Assembly: GCA_037833965.1 (NCBI GenBank)
Contig: AP031355.1
Span: 16,083,501 to 16,147,500, forward strand
Reading direction: 5' to 3'
DNA from: Marchantia polymorpha subsp. ruderalis
Lineage: Eukaryota > Streptophyta > Marchantiopsida > Marchantiales > Marchantiaceae
DNA: 64,000 bases
The notes beneath the pieces are model-generated. The model saw only the letters and a list, made by a program, of their open reading frames with translations. It had not been told where the DNA came from and searched no databases. The position numbers and the translations under genes were made by a program. How positions within the stretch are numbered: position 1 is the first letter of the stretch; each line of letters opens with the position of its first letter. Below, in pieces: positions 47,131 through 57,366 of the stretch.

Positions 47131-47574
47131 TCAGTTGGAGCTTGAGCCCGCTGAGGTCACTTTCTCTGTTTCAGCACTTAGCTTGCCGTCAAACCCTTCC
47201 ACAAGTGATTCCAGAAGTGCCTTCACTCCGCTGCATTCGTGTCCCACTGGTAGCCCAATCACTCCGCAATTGTCACATAAGGTCGCGCTTTGGGATTCAT
47301 GTGGCGATGATGGTCCCAAGTGAAGTTTCAAATCTCCCAAGTTCCTCTTGCTCCTCAATCTTCTATCTTTGTTCCGCAAGGAACAATTGACAACCTTATG
47401 GCCCTCCTCTCCACAATAAAAACAAGTTTCACGTTTGACTCTTGGAGATTGACTCACTACTCTTTCTTCAAACTCCACCTTGAATTCTCTTGTATTGGAG
47501 TCTAAAGACACTATAACATCCAAGCCTTGAGGTACTTTGGATAACCTAACCTTCCCACCTTCTTGTTCACTCAT
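47131..47574 (-). CDS. Small zinc-knuckle ORF upstream of gag
   Basis: A 147-residue ORF inside the Ty3/gypsy element, 5' of gag and in the same register as the polyprotein. It carries a canonical CX2CX4HX4C zinc knuckle (CFYCGEEGHKVVNC, Cys51-Cys64) followed by a basic stretch (RNKDRRLRSKRN), then a second Cys/His group (LCDNCGVIGLPVGHEC). Retroelement zinc knuckles bind RNA, so a nucleocapsid-like role is plausible, but a separate ORF of this kind is not standard for Ty3/gypsy. About 220 bp with a 17-nt A-run (T-run at 46919-46934 on the + strand) separate it from gag. It may be an accessory gene or a detached piece of a longer gag. Confidence 0.6.
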   Translation of the reverse strand: MSEQEGGKVRLSKVPQGLDVIVSLDSNTREFKVEFEERVVSQSPRVKRETCFYCGEEGHKVVNCSLRNKDRRLRSKRNLGDLKLHLGPSSPHESQSATLCDNCGVIGLPVGHECSGVKALLESLVEGFDGKLSAETEKVTSAGSSSN

Positions 47575-48230
47575 TTTCCCATAAGGTAGAAACCACTCAA
47601 AAGACCTCTCCCAGAAACGCTATCTACTTGACGAAAACTGTGAATAAAGAAATCAAAAACTTTTGCTTTGTTATCTTGCTTTTGTACCCCCTCAACTTCA
47701 AATCAACATAACTTTGTCTCTAAACGTGATCTCTCAGTGAAATTTTAACTCAAACGTAGTTTATCTTCCAATACACACTCGTACGAAGTTTCAAAGCCTA
47801 ACTTGAAATACACAAAAAGTAATCAACTCTGTACAAACTTTCCAGAGAGCAGACTTTTGATACCCGTGAAAACCCACTCAACTTCTAACTCTCATATCTT
47901 TCTGTTAACACATGATCTAGACCTGAAACAAAAACGTAAATGTTCTGTATTTTCCACTCTAAAATCAATAAAAACTTTGAAAAATACCTTCAAAAATATT
48001 TTTTCGGTGTCTAAGATCACTTTTCTCTCAAAAATACCTATTTACGTGTACAAAACATACAAAATCACTTCTAGGCTATCATATGAGACTATGGGATAAA
48101 CAAAGGGAATTTCGCTCTCAAGCACACTCTCCGCTCTTTCATTTCCCAATGTTAACACCAAGTGATCCCTCATGGATACTTTCTCTCGAGCTAGAAATCG
48201 AATCCTAAACATTCCGCCTTCTAGATTGAG

Positions 48231-48248
48231 GTCCCGGCAACGGAACCA
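48231..48248 (-). other. Primer-binding site of the Ty3/gypsy element
   Basis: Four bases inside the 5' LTR, the element strand reads TGGTTCCGTTGCCGGGAC. It starts with TGG, the complement of a tRNA CCA end, and contains GTTGCCGGGA as in tRNA-Glu/Asp-type T arms. The exact tRNA is not determined. Confidence 0.65.
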
Positions 48249-48252
48249 AAAA

Positions 48253-49080
48253 TGCAACCTCCGGGCTGACTCTCACTCAGGTTTACCTCTGATGGCTTTG
48301 TGGTAGCGCATCATGGTTCTAGAAGACTAGGATTCATACTCTCACTCATGTCCCAAACACCTTCTCTCACAAACTCTCATGTATCACTCCAACTCACACA
48401 CAAACTCTCCTCACATGAACCTCTTCACATAAACGCAAACACACGTCGATACTCCAAGATACTCAAAAACTTCACTCCTTCATTACTGAAACAAGTCCTC
48501 ACACATGACTCTCCAAACTTGCTTGAGAGGTGCTACTCTACCTCTCTATTTATACTACTTGAGAAGTTACCATAGTAACATGTGGTAATTTCTCCTAACT
48601 TACTTTTACCTAGGTAAGTTTGACTAACCCCCTCTACGTGGCAACATGCCATTGGCCTACCTAAACCTTCTAGAAGCTTCCGGAATCCAAGGTTGAGGTG
48701 GCGACATGCCATTGGAAGCTTTTAAACTTCTACAAGCTTCCTAGCCACTAAGTCAACATTAGACTTAGTCTAGCCAATCATCTTTCATACATTTAGTCAA
48801 ACCAATCAAATCCAAGCTTCTAGTCAAATATCTAATCCCTTGGAATCTAGAACTTTTGTATAAGACAAAATAGAAGTGCTCACTCCATTCTTCTAGAACT
48901 CCGCTAATTACTCCGCCAACTATAGACATTGTAGCTAAACTTAGTCATGACTAGATAAACTTAGTTATAACTAACTAGTTTAGTCATAACTAGCTAGTCT
49001 TAGCTATGCCTTGGCTAATCATCCTTATTCCCTTGACCACTTCTAAGACTTAGTACATATGTGCAAAACCCGGTCTTACA
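48253..49080 (-). repeat. 5' LTR of the Ty3/gypsy element
   Basis: 828 bp, near-identical to 41298-42118. It carries a 7-bp insertion (ATCCTTATTCCCTTGACC against ATCCTTTGACC) and one base change (GTGCAAAACCC). Confidence 0.95.
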
Positions 49081-51986
49081 GATCGCTTTCGCCGAACTGT
49101 AGCGGCAGCGCTGCTGCAATTGCTGCAGCCACACCGCACCTCATACATCACCTTGTGGCAGGTTTCTTTTGTGGAGCTCATCTTGGCCGGAGCTTTAGTT
49201 CACTGGGCGAGCATCCTGCACAAAGTGATGCGACAGCACGCCTTCGAGGAGAAGGGGGGAACTCTCAATCACCTCTCCCCTTTCTTGATAAACTTCTATC
49301 GGCAGAGGAACTGTTTGACCACGGCGGAGCTCGCTCGCTTTCCGCCATTGTCCGTCGACCATCCCGAGAAGTATGTGCGGGATAACGATGTCGTCACCGA
49401 TGCAGAGGATTCACCAGCTTCTACTCCGCCGACACGGCGGGACGAGGGAAGAAGCACACCCGCAGCAAGAGTGCCGCGGAAGCGGCGATGGAGAGAGGAA
49501 TCAGAGGAGGAGCAGCATCAAGAACCCACTGCTCCCATACGACAGCGGCCACTGCACGAAGTGTACAGCCGGCCGAAGCAGAAGGCGCGCAGGCTTGTGT
49601 TACCAACCAGCAGCGCGGACACGGCGACGATCGCCACGGAGAAGGGAAGTGCGTCACCGGAGAAGATCGAGAGAGCGCGGACGTCCGCAGGAGCGGCGGA
49701 CCACGCTACACCTCCGACGGACGAGAGGCGGCCTTCGGCCAAGGGCCTCCGGAGTTACCACATGCGATGCGTACAAGTGTTCCGCCTACGCATAGGCGAT
49801 TTCCAGCGGATAGATGACCTCAAGCAGACGTGGACCTCTGCCTACGCGTAGGCAGAGAAAGTTCGCCTACGCACAGGCGGTCGCCTACGAGTAGGCATGA
49901 TTCACCCCCGATACAACGAAGGAAGGGGAAGGAGCCGGCGGAAGATCCCCCTTCAGGTCAAGGGCCTTCGGGACCAGACCCTCCGGCGCCGCGATTTGCG
50001 CCTTCGGCGCCAGGGCCTTTGGGCCAATGAGTTTTTAGGAGGGAGCGTGCGGAGACCGCACCTTCGGCGGGTAATGCGCCGGCAAATGCGCCTTCGGCGA
50101 TAGGGCCTTCGGGGCCAGGTACATCGGGCGAGCGGCCTTCGGCGATAGACGCCTTCGGCGCTGCGCCTGCGGCGGACCAGGCGCCGGTACTTGCGCCTAC
50201 GCGCAGGCCAGACGCAGCCCTCACGCAGGACCTAACGGAGGAGCGGATTGTCTATCCGCGGGACGAAATTCGGGTGCGCGATGCGCAATTACATCCCGCG
50301 CAGACACATTCCGCACGATCTCCTTCGGCGGCGGACGTCGGCGGCGAAGAGGACACGATCGACGAGCGGCAGGCGGATGATGGGGATGTAGCACAGCCAC
50401 ATTCACCAACCGCCTTGACATTTTAGCGGGGAGCAGCGAAGCTGCAGGAGTGCCATCGGCGGCAGCACCCGTAGACCACTTGCAGCCCCACTCGGGCCAG
50501 TCGCCAACGCAATCAATGGCGACCGAAATCCTTCCCTCGGATGATGACGAAGGAGGCTCCACAGAAGCAATGTCGGGATCGGGAGACACCGAGGAGGAGG
50601 AGGAGGAAATTGTTGGAGTGCCGGCGGCGGCGCTCTAATACCTCTGCTGAGCAGGTAATACCTCTGCTGAGGTACTTGGATCGCAAATTTGATAAATACG
50701 CAGATTCACTCCAGCCGGAGTCATACATCGAGTTAGTGCGCAGGCGGACTCGCACTAAAGTCCACACCAGCAAGCTACTAGCTAGGGTGGACCGGGAACT
50801 TAAGGATTTGCGGGAGAAGCATGCATGTTTGTGGGGACAGTATAATCTCGTGCGGAAGTCGCACACCCACTATGACGCATTGAAGCAGGCGAGACTGGAA
50901 GAGCTCACCAGGGATGTGGTGAAGACCACGGAAGAATTGATTTCTAAGAAGACTCAAAATCAGGTCCTGTTAGATGAGCTCGTACGACAGACGCGGTTGT
51001 TGGCGGAGTGTCAGCTCGCACGACAGGCGGATGAGGATTTGATCCGCAGGTTACAGTCGGAGTGCGGGGAATTGAGAGCTCAGCGTGCGGAGGCCGAATC
51101 GCAGTTGGTGGTAATTGAAGATGATCACAGGCGAGAGGCGGATCGCACGAAGGAGGAGATGGCGAGGCGAGTCGCCCACTGTCTCAAGGGCTACGCCCAC
51201 TGGGAAGTGGCGGCGCACGAGAAACTCACACTGCGTGAGTTGGAGCTTCGTGCAGCCGGGTTGTTGTCAGGTGACAATAGGAGTCGGCGGCGGGTGGCGA
51301 AGAAGTTAGACTCTTTTCTGTCGAAGGCGCGGGATACCATGTCCACCCTCGAGGCGGAGATGTCCGCGGCGTTGCAGCGGTTGGGACTGCGCAGTCGAGC
51401 GGAAGACTGGCAGGGTAGGGAGTTAGTGCGCGGCAGTCCGTCGCGCAGGAGGCGAAGCACAGGTTCTGCGGAGTGTAGTGTAGCGTGGTTCCGTGCAGGC
51501 GTGTACTGTAGTGCAGTGTAGTGCTAGTTAGGACTTAGAAGGTATAAAGTAGTTCAAGGCGTCTTGCCTTGTGATCTTTCCCAACATCAAAAGTGCAGAT
51601 CAGGAACTCATTTTCTCTGCGTGTTTGTGTCCTTAGTTCTGTTACCACGCAAGAGGAGCTACAACTTGGCGTTCCGCATTTTGTAGCTGAAGGCCTTCGG
51701 CCGAATGTTCAGAGCTAGTACATTGGTTAGAGACTTGAGTAGTTTGGATCTACACCTGCGGGTGATTGCCGATGCTCAGAGCCAGTGACTAGTTAGATAC
51801 TTGAATAGTTTCGCCCCTACACCTTTGAGTGTTTGTTCCTGATTGTACTCCTTCGGTATTTTTCCCCTGAATGCCAAAGTGAAGTTTTGTTACTTCGTGT
51901 AAGCCTTGGTTGTAAATTCAGGTTACGCTGCAGCAGGTGCCTTCAGGGTAGCCCCTGTAGTATTTCTGGGAATGACAACTGCCTGA

Positions 51987-52006
51987 TGTGGTACCCCACT
52001 TTTGGC
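51987..52006 (+). repeat. 5' terminal inverted repeat of copy E
   Basis: First 20 bases, TGTGGTACCCCACT then TTTGGC. The partner is 57367-57386. The same left end begins copies B, D, G, H, I and J with small changes. It is itself a partial palindrome (GTGG-TACC-CCAC). Confidence 0.85.
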
Positions 52007-53228
52007 AATTTTGAGGAAATTAAAACATTTTTGGAAAACTGTACCCTGGCAGCATTGTAAATAGCCTTCGGTACATCAAAACAGAGTGAATCCGGAAGAT
52101 CGCGGGGATTCTCGAGGGATCTTGTAGAATCTGGGATTTGGGGTGCCGCAGTAAGGACAGGCACCACCCTCCCTGCGAGCTCCGCAGTTAGGATCTCTAC
52201 GGCGCAAGGCGCAAAACCCGCCTTCGGAGGTTGCGTCCGCGGCTGTAGGGAAACCCCCGTAATTAGGTAAACCCTCGGGCGCCTTGATCAAGTTGGGTCC
52301 CGTTGGAAAGAGCTCGACGCGCTGATTCTAACGAGCCCAAGAACGCTTGGAACGGACGAGGACTTAGGGAGTTATCGCTACTGGAAGAAACGGAGGCGGT
52401 CGCCTACGGCGGAAGGAGTTCGCCACCGGCGCGAATTCCGCCTACGCGGAAGGGGGATTCAAGTTTTGTCCTATGCGCAGACGAAGGCGTTCGCCTGTGC
52501 ACAGGCGAAGTAGGGTTAGGGAAGGCGCGAAGTCCGCCTACGCACAGGCGTTCGCCTGTGCACAGGCACTTTGGCGTCGGCGGAAAATCCGCCTTGGGCC
52601 CTAGAAATGCGCCTTGTGAGGTAGAAAGTGTACGGCGCCTTCCGCGCCAGCGCAGCGCAGCGTACGTCGGAGGAGCCGCCAGAGTAATCCAATAGGTACG
52701 GACCGTGCGGACGGCACGGGTGGATGCGCTCTTGGACGGACGGAGTTGCGGCGGCGGAAGCGCCGACGGAGAGACAAGGAACGGACAGACTGGACGGAGA
52801 CGGCTGACCACGGTCAACGCCTTCCGCGCCAGCGCAGCGCCGCGGACGGAATTCGCCTGCGCACAGGTCGCCTGTGCACAGGAGGATGTTCAAGTTCCGC
52901 GCCGGCGGAGAATCCGCCGAGGCCCCTGCCTGCGCACAGGCAGGAGTTGAATTTTTGTCCGACATGCGGACGCACGCGTCAAGGCAGAAGGAGATTGGCC
53001 GAAGGGCGGTACGAACAAGTGTACCGCGCAAGGCGGAAAACTCGCCTTCGGCGCTACGCCCCCATGTCCGGAGGGTGACACGCTCGCGGAGTTCAAATCC
53101 GCCAATTCGAGCGTGAGAGTTTAATCGACGACGGCGGAGCGTGAAGCCGCGCGTGAGAGCGAAGACCGTTCCAGCGTACAGCCGGCGCGGCCATCAAGTG
53201 AGACGTTCTTCACGACCAAGAGACGACC

Positions 53229-56200
53229 ATGACCTTCGACCGGGCGGCGGAGAGCGTCCCATTCTTGAATTCGCGATTCCAATCTCTTGTGCGCGCTGCG
53301 CGCATCCATCTGCTGGCTGCGGACCATCCCCGACGTCGTCACACAGGAGATTTCTTGTTGATTGAGGGAGAAGTGAGTGCGCGTGATTTGGAATTGAGAG
53401 CAATTAGAGTTTGCCGAGAGAGAAAGAAGCGCGGGCAGTGCGGAAGTAGAATGAGCGGGCGAGCGAACCCCAGGAACGCAATGACGAGACCGAGCCGATT
53501 GCGGATGGTGCCACTTCGCCTGCCGCAGAACGGGCTGCGCGCTTTCGAGGAGCGCTTAATAGCAAGAAAGCTCGATTTCTTGCTATGGGGATGGAATTAC
53601 ATCTGCGCGAATATGGTGCGCGAGTGGCTAGAGCCACAGGGACCACCCTCGCGCGGATTGCGTCCGCATGTTGATCGGTGGACAGTCCAAGATTGGGCGC
53701 AGGCGTTGGGAAGATGTGCTGGCATGCCAGGGCATCTCCTTTTCGACAGCGAGAGCATCAAGGTGACCAAGCAAGAAGAGGCGCAATTTGTGGAGCTGTT
53801 CAAGACCGGGAGGTCTACCAAGAATGGGTACAGGACCCGTGATTACAAAGATCGATTTCGCCGGACTCTGTCCGCGGCACTGATGCAATTACTGCAGCCG
53901 CACCGCGCCTGCTACATCACATTGTGGCAGGTCTCTTTTGTGGAGTGCGTCATCGAGGGAACTCCAATTCACTGGGCGAGCATCCTGCACAGGGTGATGC
54001 GACAGCACGCGTTTGAGGAGAAGGGGGGAACGCTAAACCATCTTTCTCCTTTCCTCATCAATTTTTATCGACAGCGGAATTGTTTGACAGCGGCGGAGCT
54101 TGAACATTTTCCGCCATTGTCCATCGACCATCCCGGGAAGTATGTGCGGGAGAACGAGGTCGATACTGACGCCGAGGAGTCCCCGACTTCTACCCCATCA
54201 AGACGGAGGGACGAAGGGAGACACACCCCTGCGGCGCGAGTGCCGCGGAAGCGGCGATGGAGAGAAGAGTCCGAAGAGGAGCAGCATCAAGAACCCTCTG
54301 CTCCCATTCGACCGCGGCCGCTGTGCGAGCCATACAGCCGGCCGAAGCAGAAGGCACGCAGACTGGTGTTACCAGCTGACAGTGCAGACACGGCGACAAT
54401 TGCAACGGAGATAGGAAGTGCGTCGCCAGAGAGGCGAGAAGAAGCGCGGACGACCGCAGGAGCGACGGGCCACGCTGCAACCTCGTCGGGAGAGAGGCCG
54501 CCTACGGGCCAAGGGCCTCCGGAGTTACCACGTGCGATGCGGACAGAGGTTCCGTTTGCGCACAGGAGAACCTCCGCGGACGGACGAGCCTCCGCGGACC
54601 GGCGAACACAAGTGGACGTGGATCTACGCTTACGCGTGGGAAGGAGCAGTCCGCCTGTGCACAGGCGCTCGCCTGTGCACAGGTCGCCTGTGCACAGGTC
54701 ACCTGTGCACAGAACACCTCCGCACGTGCCGCCTGTGCACAGGCAAGAATCACCCCCGTTCCAACGTAGGAAGGGGAAGGAGCCGGCGGAAGAACCGCCT
54801 ACGAGACACCGGCCCACGGGGCCAGACCCTCCGGCGCACCACGCGCCGCAATTCGCGCCTTCGGCGCCAGGGCCTTCGAGCCGAGGAGATACGAGCAGAG
54901 AGCGTGCGGAGGCCGCACCGTCGGCGGGAAGTCCGCCGATAGATGCGCCTTCGGCGGTAGGGCCTATAGGCCAAGGAACATCGGGCGTGCGGCCCCCGGC
55001 CATGTCGCCTTCGGCGATAGATGTCCGCGGCGCTACGCCTGCGGCGGACAAGGCGCCGGCAAATGCGCCTGCGCACGGGCCGGGCACAGCCCCCACGGAC
55101 CGATCGAGGGAGCAGCAGACGGAGGAGCGGAGTGACTGTCCGCGGGACGACATCTCGATGCGCGATGCGCAATCCAACCCCGCGCAGCCACCCTCCGCTC
55201 GATCGCCTTCGGCGACGGACGACGGCGGCAGAGAGAATGCGGTGGGCAATCAACCAGCGAGCGACGGGGATGCCGCTCGGACACATTCGCCTTCCGCCTT
55301 AGACATTTTGGCGACGAGCAGCGAGGCTGCAGCCGTGCCTTCGCAGGCAGCACACGTCGAGGACGTGCAGCCCCACTCGGGGCAGTCGCCGACGCAATCA
55401 ATGGCGACTGAAATTCTCCACTCGGATGATGACGACGGAGGCTCCACGGAAGAAATGTCAGGAGCAGAAGACACCGAGGAGGAGGAGGAGGAAATTGTTG
55501 GAGCGCCGGCGGCGGCGCTCTCTGAGCAGGTGATTCCGTTGCTACGGTACTTGGATCGCAAGGTCGATAAATACGCCGACCCACTCCAGCCGGGATCTTA
55601 CATCGAGTTAGTGCGCAGGCGGACTCGCACTAAAGTCCACACCAGCAAGCTATTAGCTAGAGTGGACCAGGAGTTGAGGGACTTGAAGGAGAAGCATGAG
55701 TGCTTGTGGGGACAGTACAAGCTTAATCAGAAATTCTACAAGCACTCCGAGAAGATGAAGGATGAGAAACTGGGCGAGCTCACCAAGGAGCAGGTGAAGG
55801 TCAAGGAAGCACTCAACTCTGAGCAGGCCCAGAATCGGATTTTGTCAGAGGAGCTCGTGCGACAGACGCGGTTGTTGGAACAATGTCAGCTCGCACGGCA
55901 AGCGGATGAAGAATTAATCCGCAGTTTGCAGTCAGAGTGTGGCGAATTGAGAGCGCAACGTGCTGAAGCCGAATCGCAATTAGTGACCATTGAAGAGGAT
56001 CGCAGGAAGGAGGCGGATCGCACGAAGGTGGAGACGGCGAGGCGAGTCGCCCACTGTCTCAAGGGCTACGCCCACTGGGAAGTGAAGGCGCAGGAGAAAC
56101 TCACACTGCGTGAGTTTGAATTGCGCGCAGCCGGGTTGTTGTCAGGCGACAGTAGGAGTCGGCGGAAGGTAGCGAAGAAGCTCGAGGCCTTCCTGTCGAA

Positions 56201-56381
56201 GGCACAGGATACCATGTCCGCCCTCGAGGGGGAGGTGTCCGCAGCGTTGCAGCGGTTGGGACTGCGTAGTCGAGCGGAAGAGTGGCAGGGTAGGGAGTTA
56301 GTGCGCGGCAGTCGGCCGCGCAGGAGACGTAGTACAGGTTCCGCGGAGTGTAGTGTAGCGTGGTTCCGTGCAGGCGTGTAG
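53229..56381 (+). CDS. 1,050-residue coiled-coil protein of copy E, function unknown
   Basis: Intact single-exon ORF, the only one of the family in this window; ATG 53229 matches the start in copies B, C and H. Residues 1-320 form a conserved region (FQSLVRAARIHLLA, LDFLLWGWNYICANMVREWL, RPHVDRWTVQDWAQALGRCA, YKDRFRRTLSAALMQLLQPH, MRQHAFEEKGGTLNH, FPPLSIDHPGKYVRENE). From memory it is reminiscent of the 'putative plant transposon protein' domain, which I could not check. Residues 320-715 are Arg/Pro/Ala-rich, partly encoded by palindromes (PVHR repeats, about 473-508). Then come an acidic segment (DDDGGSTEEMSGAEDTEEEEEE) and a long Lys/Glu/Gln/Arg coiled coil (about 755-1020) with a Ser/Arg-rich end. 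No DDE, RT, helicase or zinc motif is seen. It could be a structural (Gag-like), DNA-binding or chromatin protein of the element. Confidence 0.75.
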   Translation: MTFDRAAESVPFLNSRFQSLVRAARIHLLAADHPRRRHTGDFLLIEGEVSARDLELRAIRVCRERKKRGQCGSRMSGRANPRNAMTRPSRLRMVPLRLPQNGLRAFEERLIARKLDFLLWGWNYICANMVREWLEPQGPPSRGLRPHVDRWTVQDWAQALGRCAGMPGHLLFDSESIKVTKQEEAQFVELFKTGRSTKNGYRTRDYKDRFRRTLSAALMQLLQPHRACYITLWQVSFVECVIEGTPIHWASILHRVMRQHAFEEKGGTLNHLSPFLINFYRQRNCLTAAELEHFPPLSIDHPGKYVRENEVDTDAEESPTSTPSRRRDEGRHTPAARVPRKRRWREESEEEQHQEPSAPIRPRPLCEPYSRPKQKARRLVLPADSADTATIATEIGSASPERREEARTTAGATGHAATSSGERPPTGQGPPELPRAMRTEVPFAHRRTSADGRASADRRTQVDVDLRLRVGRSSPPVHRRSPVHRSPVHRSPVHRTPPHVPPVHRQESPPFQRRKGKEPAEEPPTRHRPTGPDPPAHHAPQFAPSAPGPSSRGDTSRERAEAAPSAGSPPIDAPSAVGPIGQGTSGVRPPAMSPSAIDVRGATPAADKAPANAPAHGPGTAPTDRSREQQTEERSDCPRDDISMRDAQSNPAQPPSARSPSATDDGGRENAVGNQPASDGDAARTHSPSALDILATSSEAAAVPSQAAHVEDVQPHSGQSPTQSMATEILHSDDDDGGSTEEMSGAEDTEEEEEEIVGAPAAALSEQVIPLLRYLDRKVDKYADPLQPGSYIELVRRRTRTKVHTSKLLARVDQELRDLKEKHECLWGQYKLNQKFYKHSEKMKDEKLGELTKEQVKVKEALNSEQAQNRILSEELVRQTRLLEQCQLARQADEELIRSLQSECGELRAQRAEAESQLVTIEEDRRKEADRTKVETARRVAHCLKGYAHWEVKAQEKLTLREFELRAAGLLSGDSRSRRKVAKKLEAFLSKAQDTMSALEGEVSAALQRLGLRSRAEEWQGRELVRGSRPRRRRSTGSAECSVAWFRAGV
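54649..54744 (+). repeat. Array of CCTGTGCACAGG palindromes inside the E ORF
   Basis: Five copies of a (CG)CCTGTGCACAGG(CG)-type palindrome within 96 bp (for example 54652-54667), all in the same reading phase and coding PVHR units. Equivalent positions in copies B and C carry TACGCATA/TACGCGTA versions. Confidence 0.85.
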
Positions 56382-56417
56382 CGTAGTGCAGTGTAGTGCT
56401 AGTTAGGATTTAGAAGG

Positions 56418-56446
56418 TATAAAACAGTTCCAGGCGTTTTGCCTGG
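56418..56446 (+). promoter_or_regulatory. TATA-like motif and covarying hairpin in the tail
   Basis: TATAAAA (56418-56424), 37 bp after the ORF stop, followed by CCAGGC-GTTTT-GCCTGG (56430-56446). In D (51540-51573) and in C (minus, near 38882-38925) the hairpin is CAAGGC-GTCTT-GCCTTG: both arms changed together. It could be an internal promoter with a structured 5' end, or a 3' processing signal. Confidence 0.5.
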
Positions 56447-57172
56447 GGTTCTTTCCCATCAGAAGTGCAGATCAGGAACCCATTTCCTTTGCGTGTTTGT
56501 GTCCTTGAGTTCTGTCACCACGCATGAGGAGTTACAACTTAGCGTTCCGCATTTTGTAGCTGAAGGCCTTCGGCCGAATGTTCAGAGCTAGTACATTGGT
56601 TAGAGACTTGAGTAGTTCGGATCTGCACCCGCGGGTGACTGCCGATGCTCAGAGCCAGTGACTAGTTAGATACTTGAACAGTTTCGCCCCTACACCTTCG
56701 AGTGTTTCTTTCTGATTGTACTCCTTGGGATTTTTCCCCTGAATGCCAAAGTGAAGTTTTGCTACTTCGTGTAAGCCTTGGTTGTAAATTCAGGTTACGC
56801 TGCAGCAGGTGCCTTGAGGGTAACCCCTGTAGTATTTCTGGGAATGACAAGTGCCTGAGAATTCAAACTCTTCAATAGACTGTTGTTGTGTTACTGGAAT
56901 GTTTCACAGTGAGTCCTTCAGTGCGGACCTGTGTTCTCTGCGCGTTTTGTGAGTTGAGAGTGTTGTTCACCGCGTAGGAGTGACTTCGATCCGAAGTAGG
57001 CAGTCCAAACCGGGTTTCCTACACTAGCAGCAAGCTAGTGGAAGTGTTGTAAAAGCCGGAGTTGGAAGTCACTGCCCGCAGCTTTGCCGAGTGTGCTCGT
57101 GAGAGACTTTCCCCCTGAAATCTTGAAGTAGAGGTCCTAACGGATCTCTGGGTTGTGTTTCTGTAGTTTCAG

Positions 57173-57188
57173 GTGTGTGTGTGTGTGT
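57173..57188 (+). repeat. (GT)n run in the tail of copy E
   Basis: Short GT run at the same tail position as the longer one in copy D (57707-57737) and the CA runs in A (32877-32892) and C (38139-38156). Confidence 0.9.
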
Positions 57189-57366
57189 TACGCTGCACTG
57201 TGCGACCTCCGAGTGCGCTCCGAGTGGACACTTGCAGTATTTCTGGGAGTGACAGTTGCCTGAGAATTCAAACTCCTCAATAGTCTGTTAAAACGTGACA
57301 CTTTGTACCCTGTGTGTTCCTCTGTCCCTGTGGGTTCGACCTTTCTACCACTATATTGCAGTTTTA

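Larger units (their letters stand above)
41298..49080 (-). mobile_element. Ty3/gypsy LTR retrotransposon, complete, minus strand
   Basis: A 7,783-bp element flanked by GATC (41294-41297 and 49081-49084), a 4-bp target duplication; the uninterrupted site is seen in other copies of the host repeat (ACAAAGATCG). The two LTRs (821 and 828 bp) differ by one 7-bp indel and, as far as I can see, one base, so insertion was recent. Order on the minus strand is LTR, primer-binding site, a small zinc-knuckle ORF, gag-protease-RT-RNase H-integrase in one frame, purine tract, LTR. RT before integrase defines Ty3/gypsy. No chromodomain follows the integrase. The main frame has two stop codons, so this copy needs help in trans or readthrough. 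Confidence 0.95.
40721..51521 (+). pseudogene. Copy D ORF, interrupted by Ty3/gypsy and by stops
   Basis: Homologous to the intact ORF of copy E. N-terminal part at about 40721-41297 (FHFLVRAARVHLLA to TRDYKD), without a start codon because of the leader deletion, and with a TGA at 41138-41140 where other copies have Trp (VHDWAQ). The Ty3/gypsy element sits in the YKDRF codons. Coding resumes at 49085 (49120-49851: LLQPHRTSYITLWQVSF, MRQHAFEEKGGTLNHL). Frame changes lie in the Arg/Pro-rich middle, and a 19-20 bp tandem repeat at 50636-50672 breaks the frame before the coiled coil. The coiled coil is open to 51521, ending within a few codons of the family C-terminus. Confidence 0.8.
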
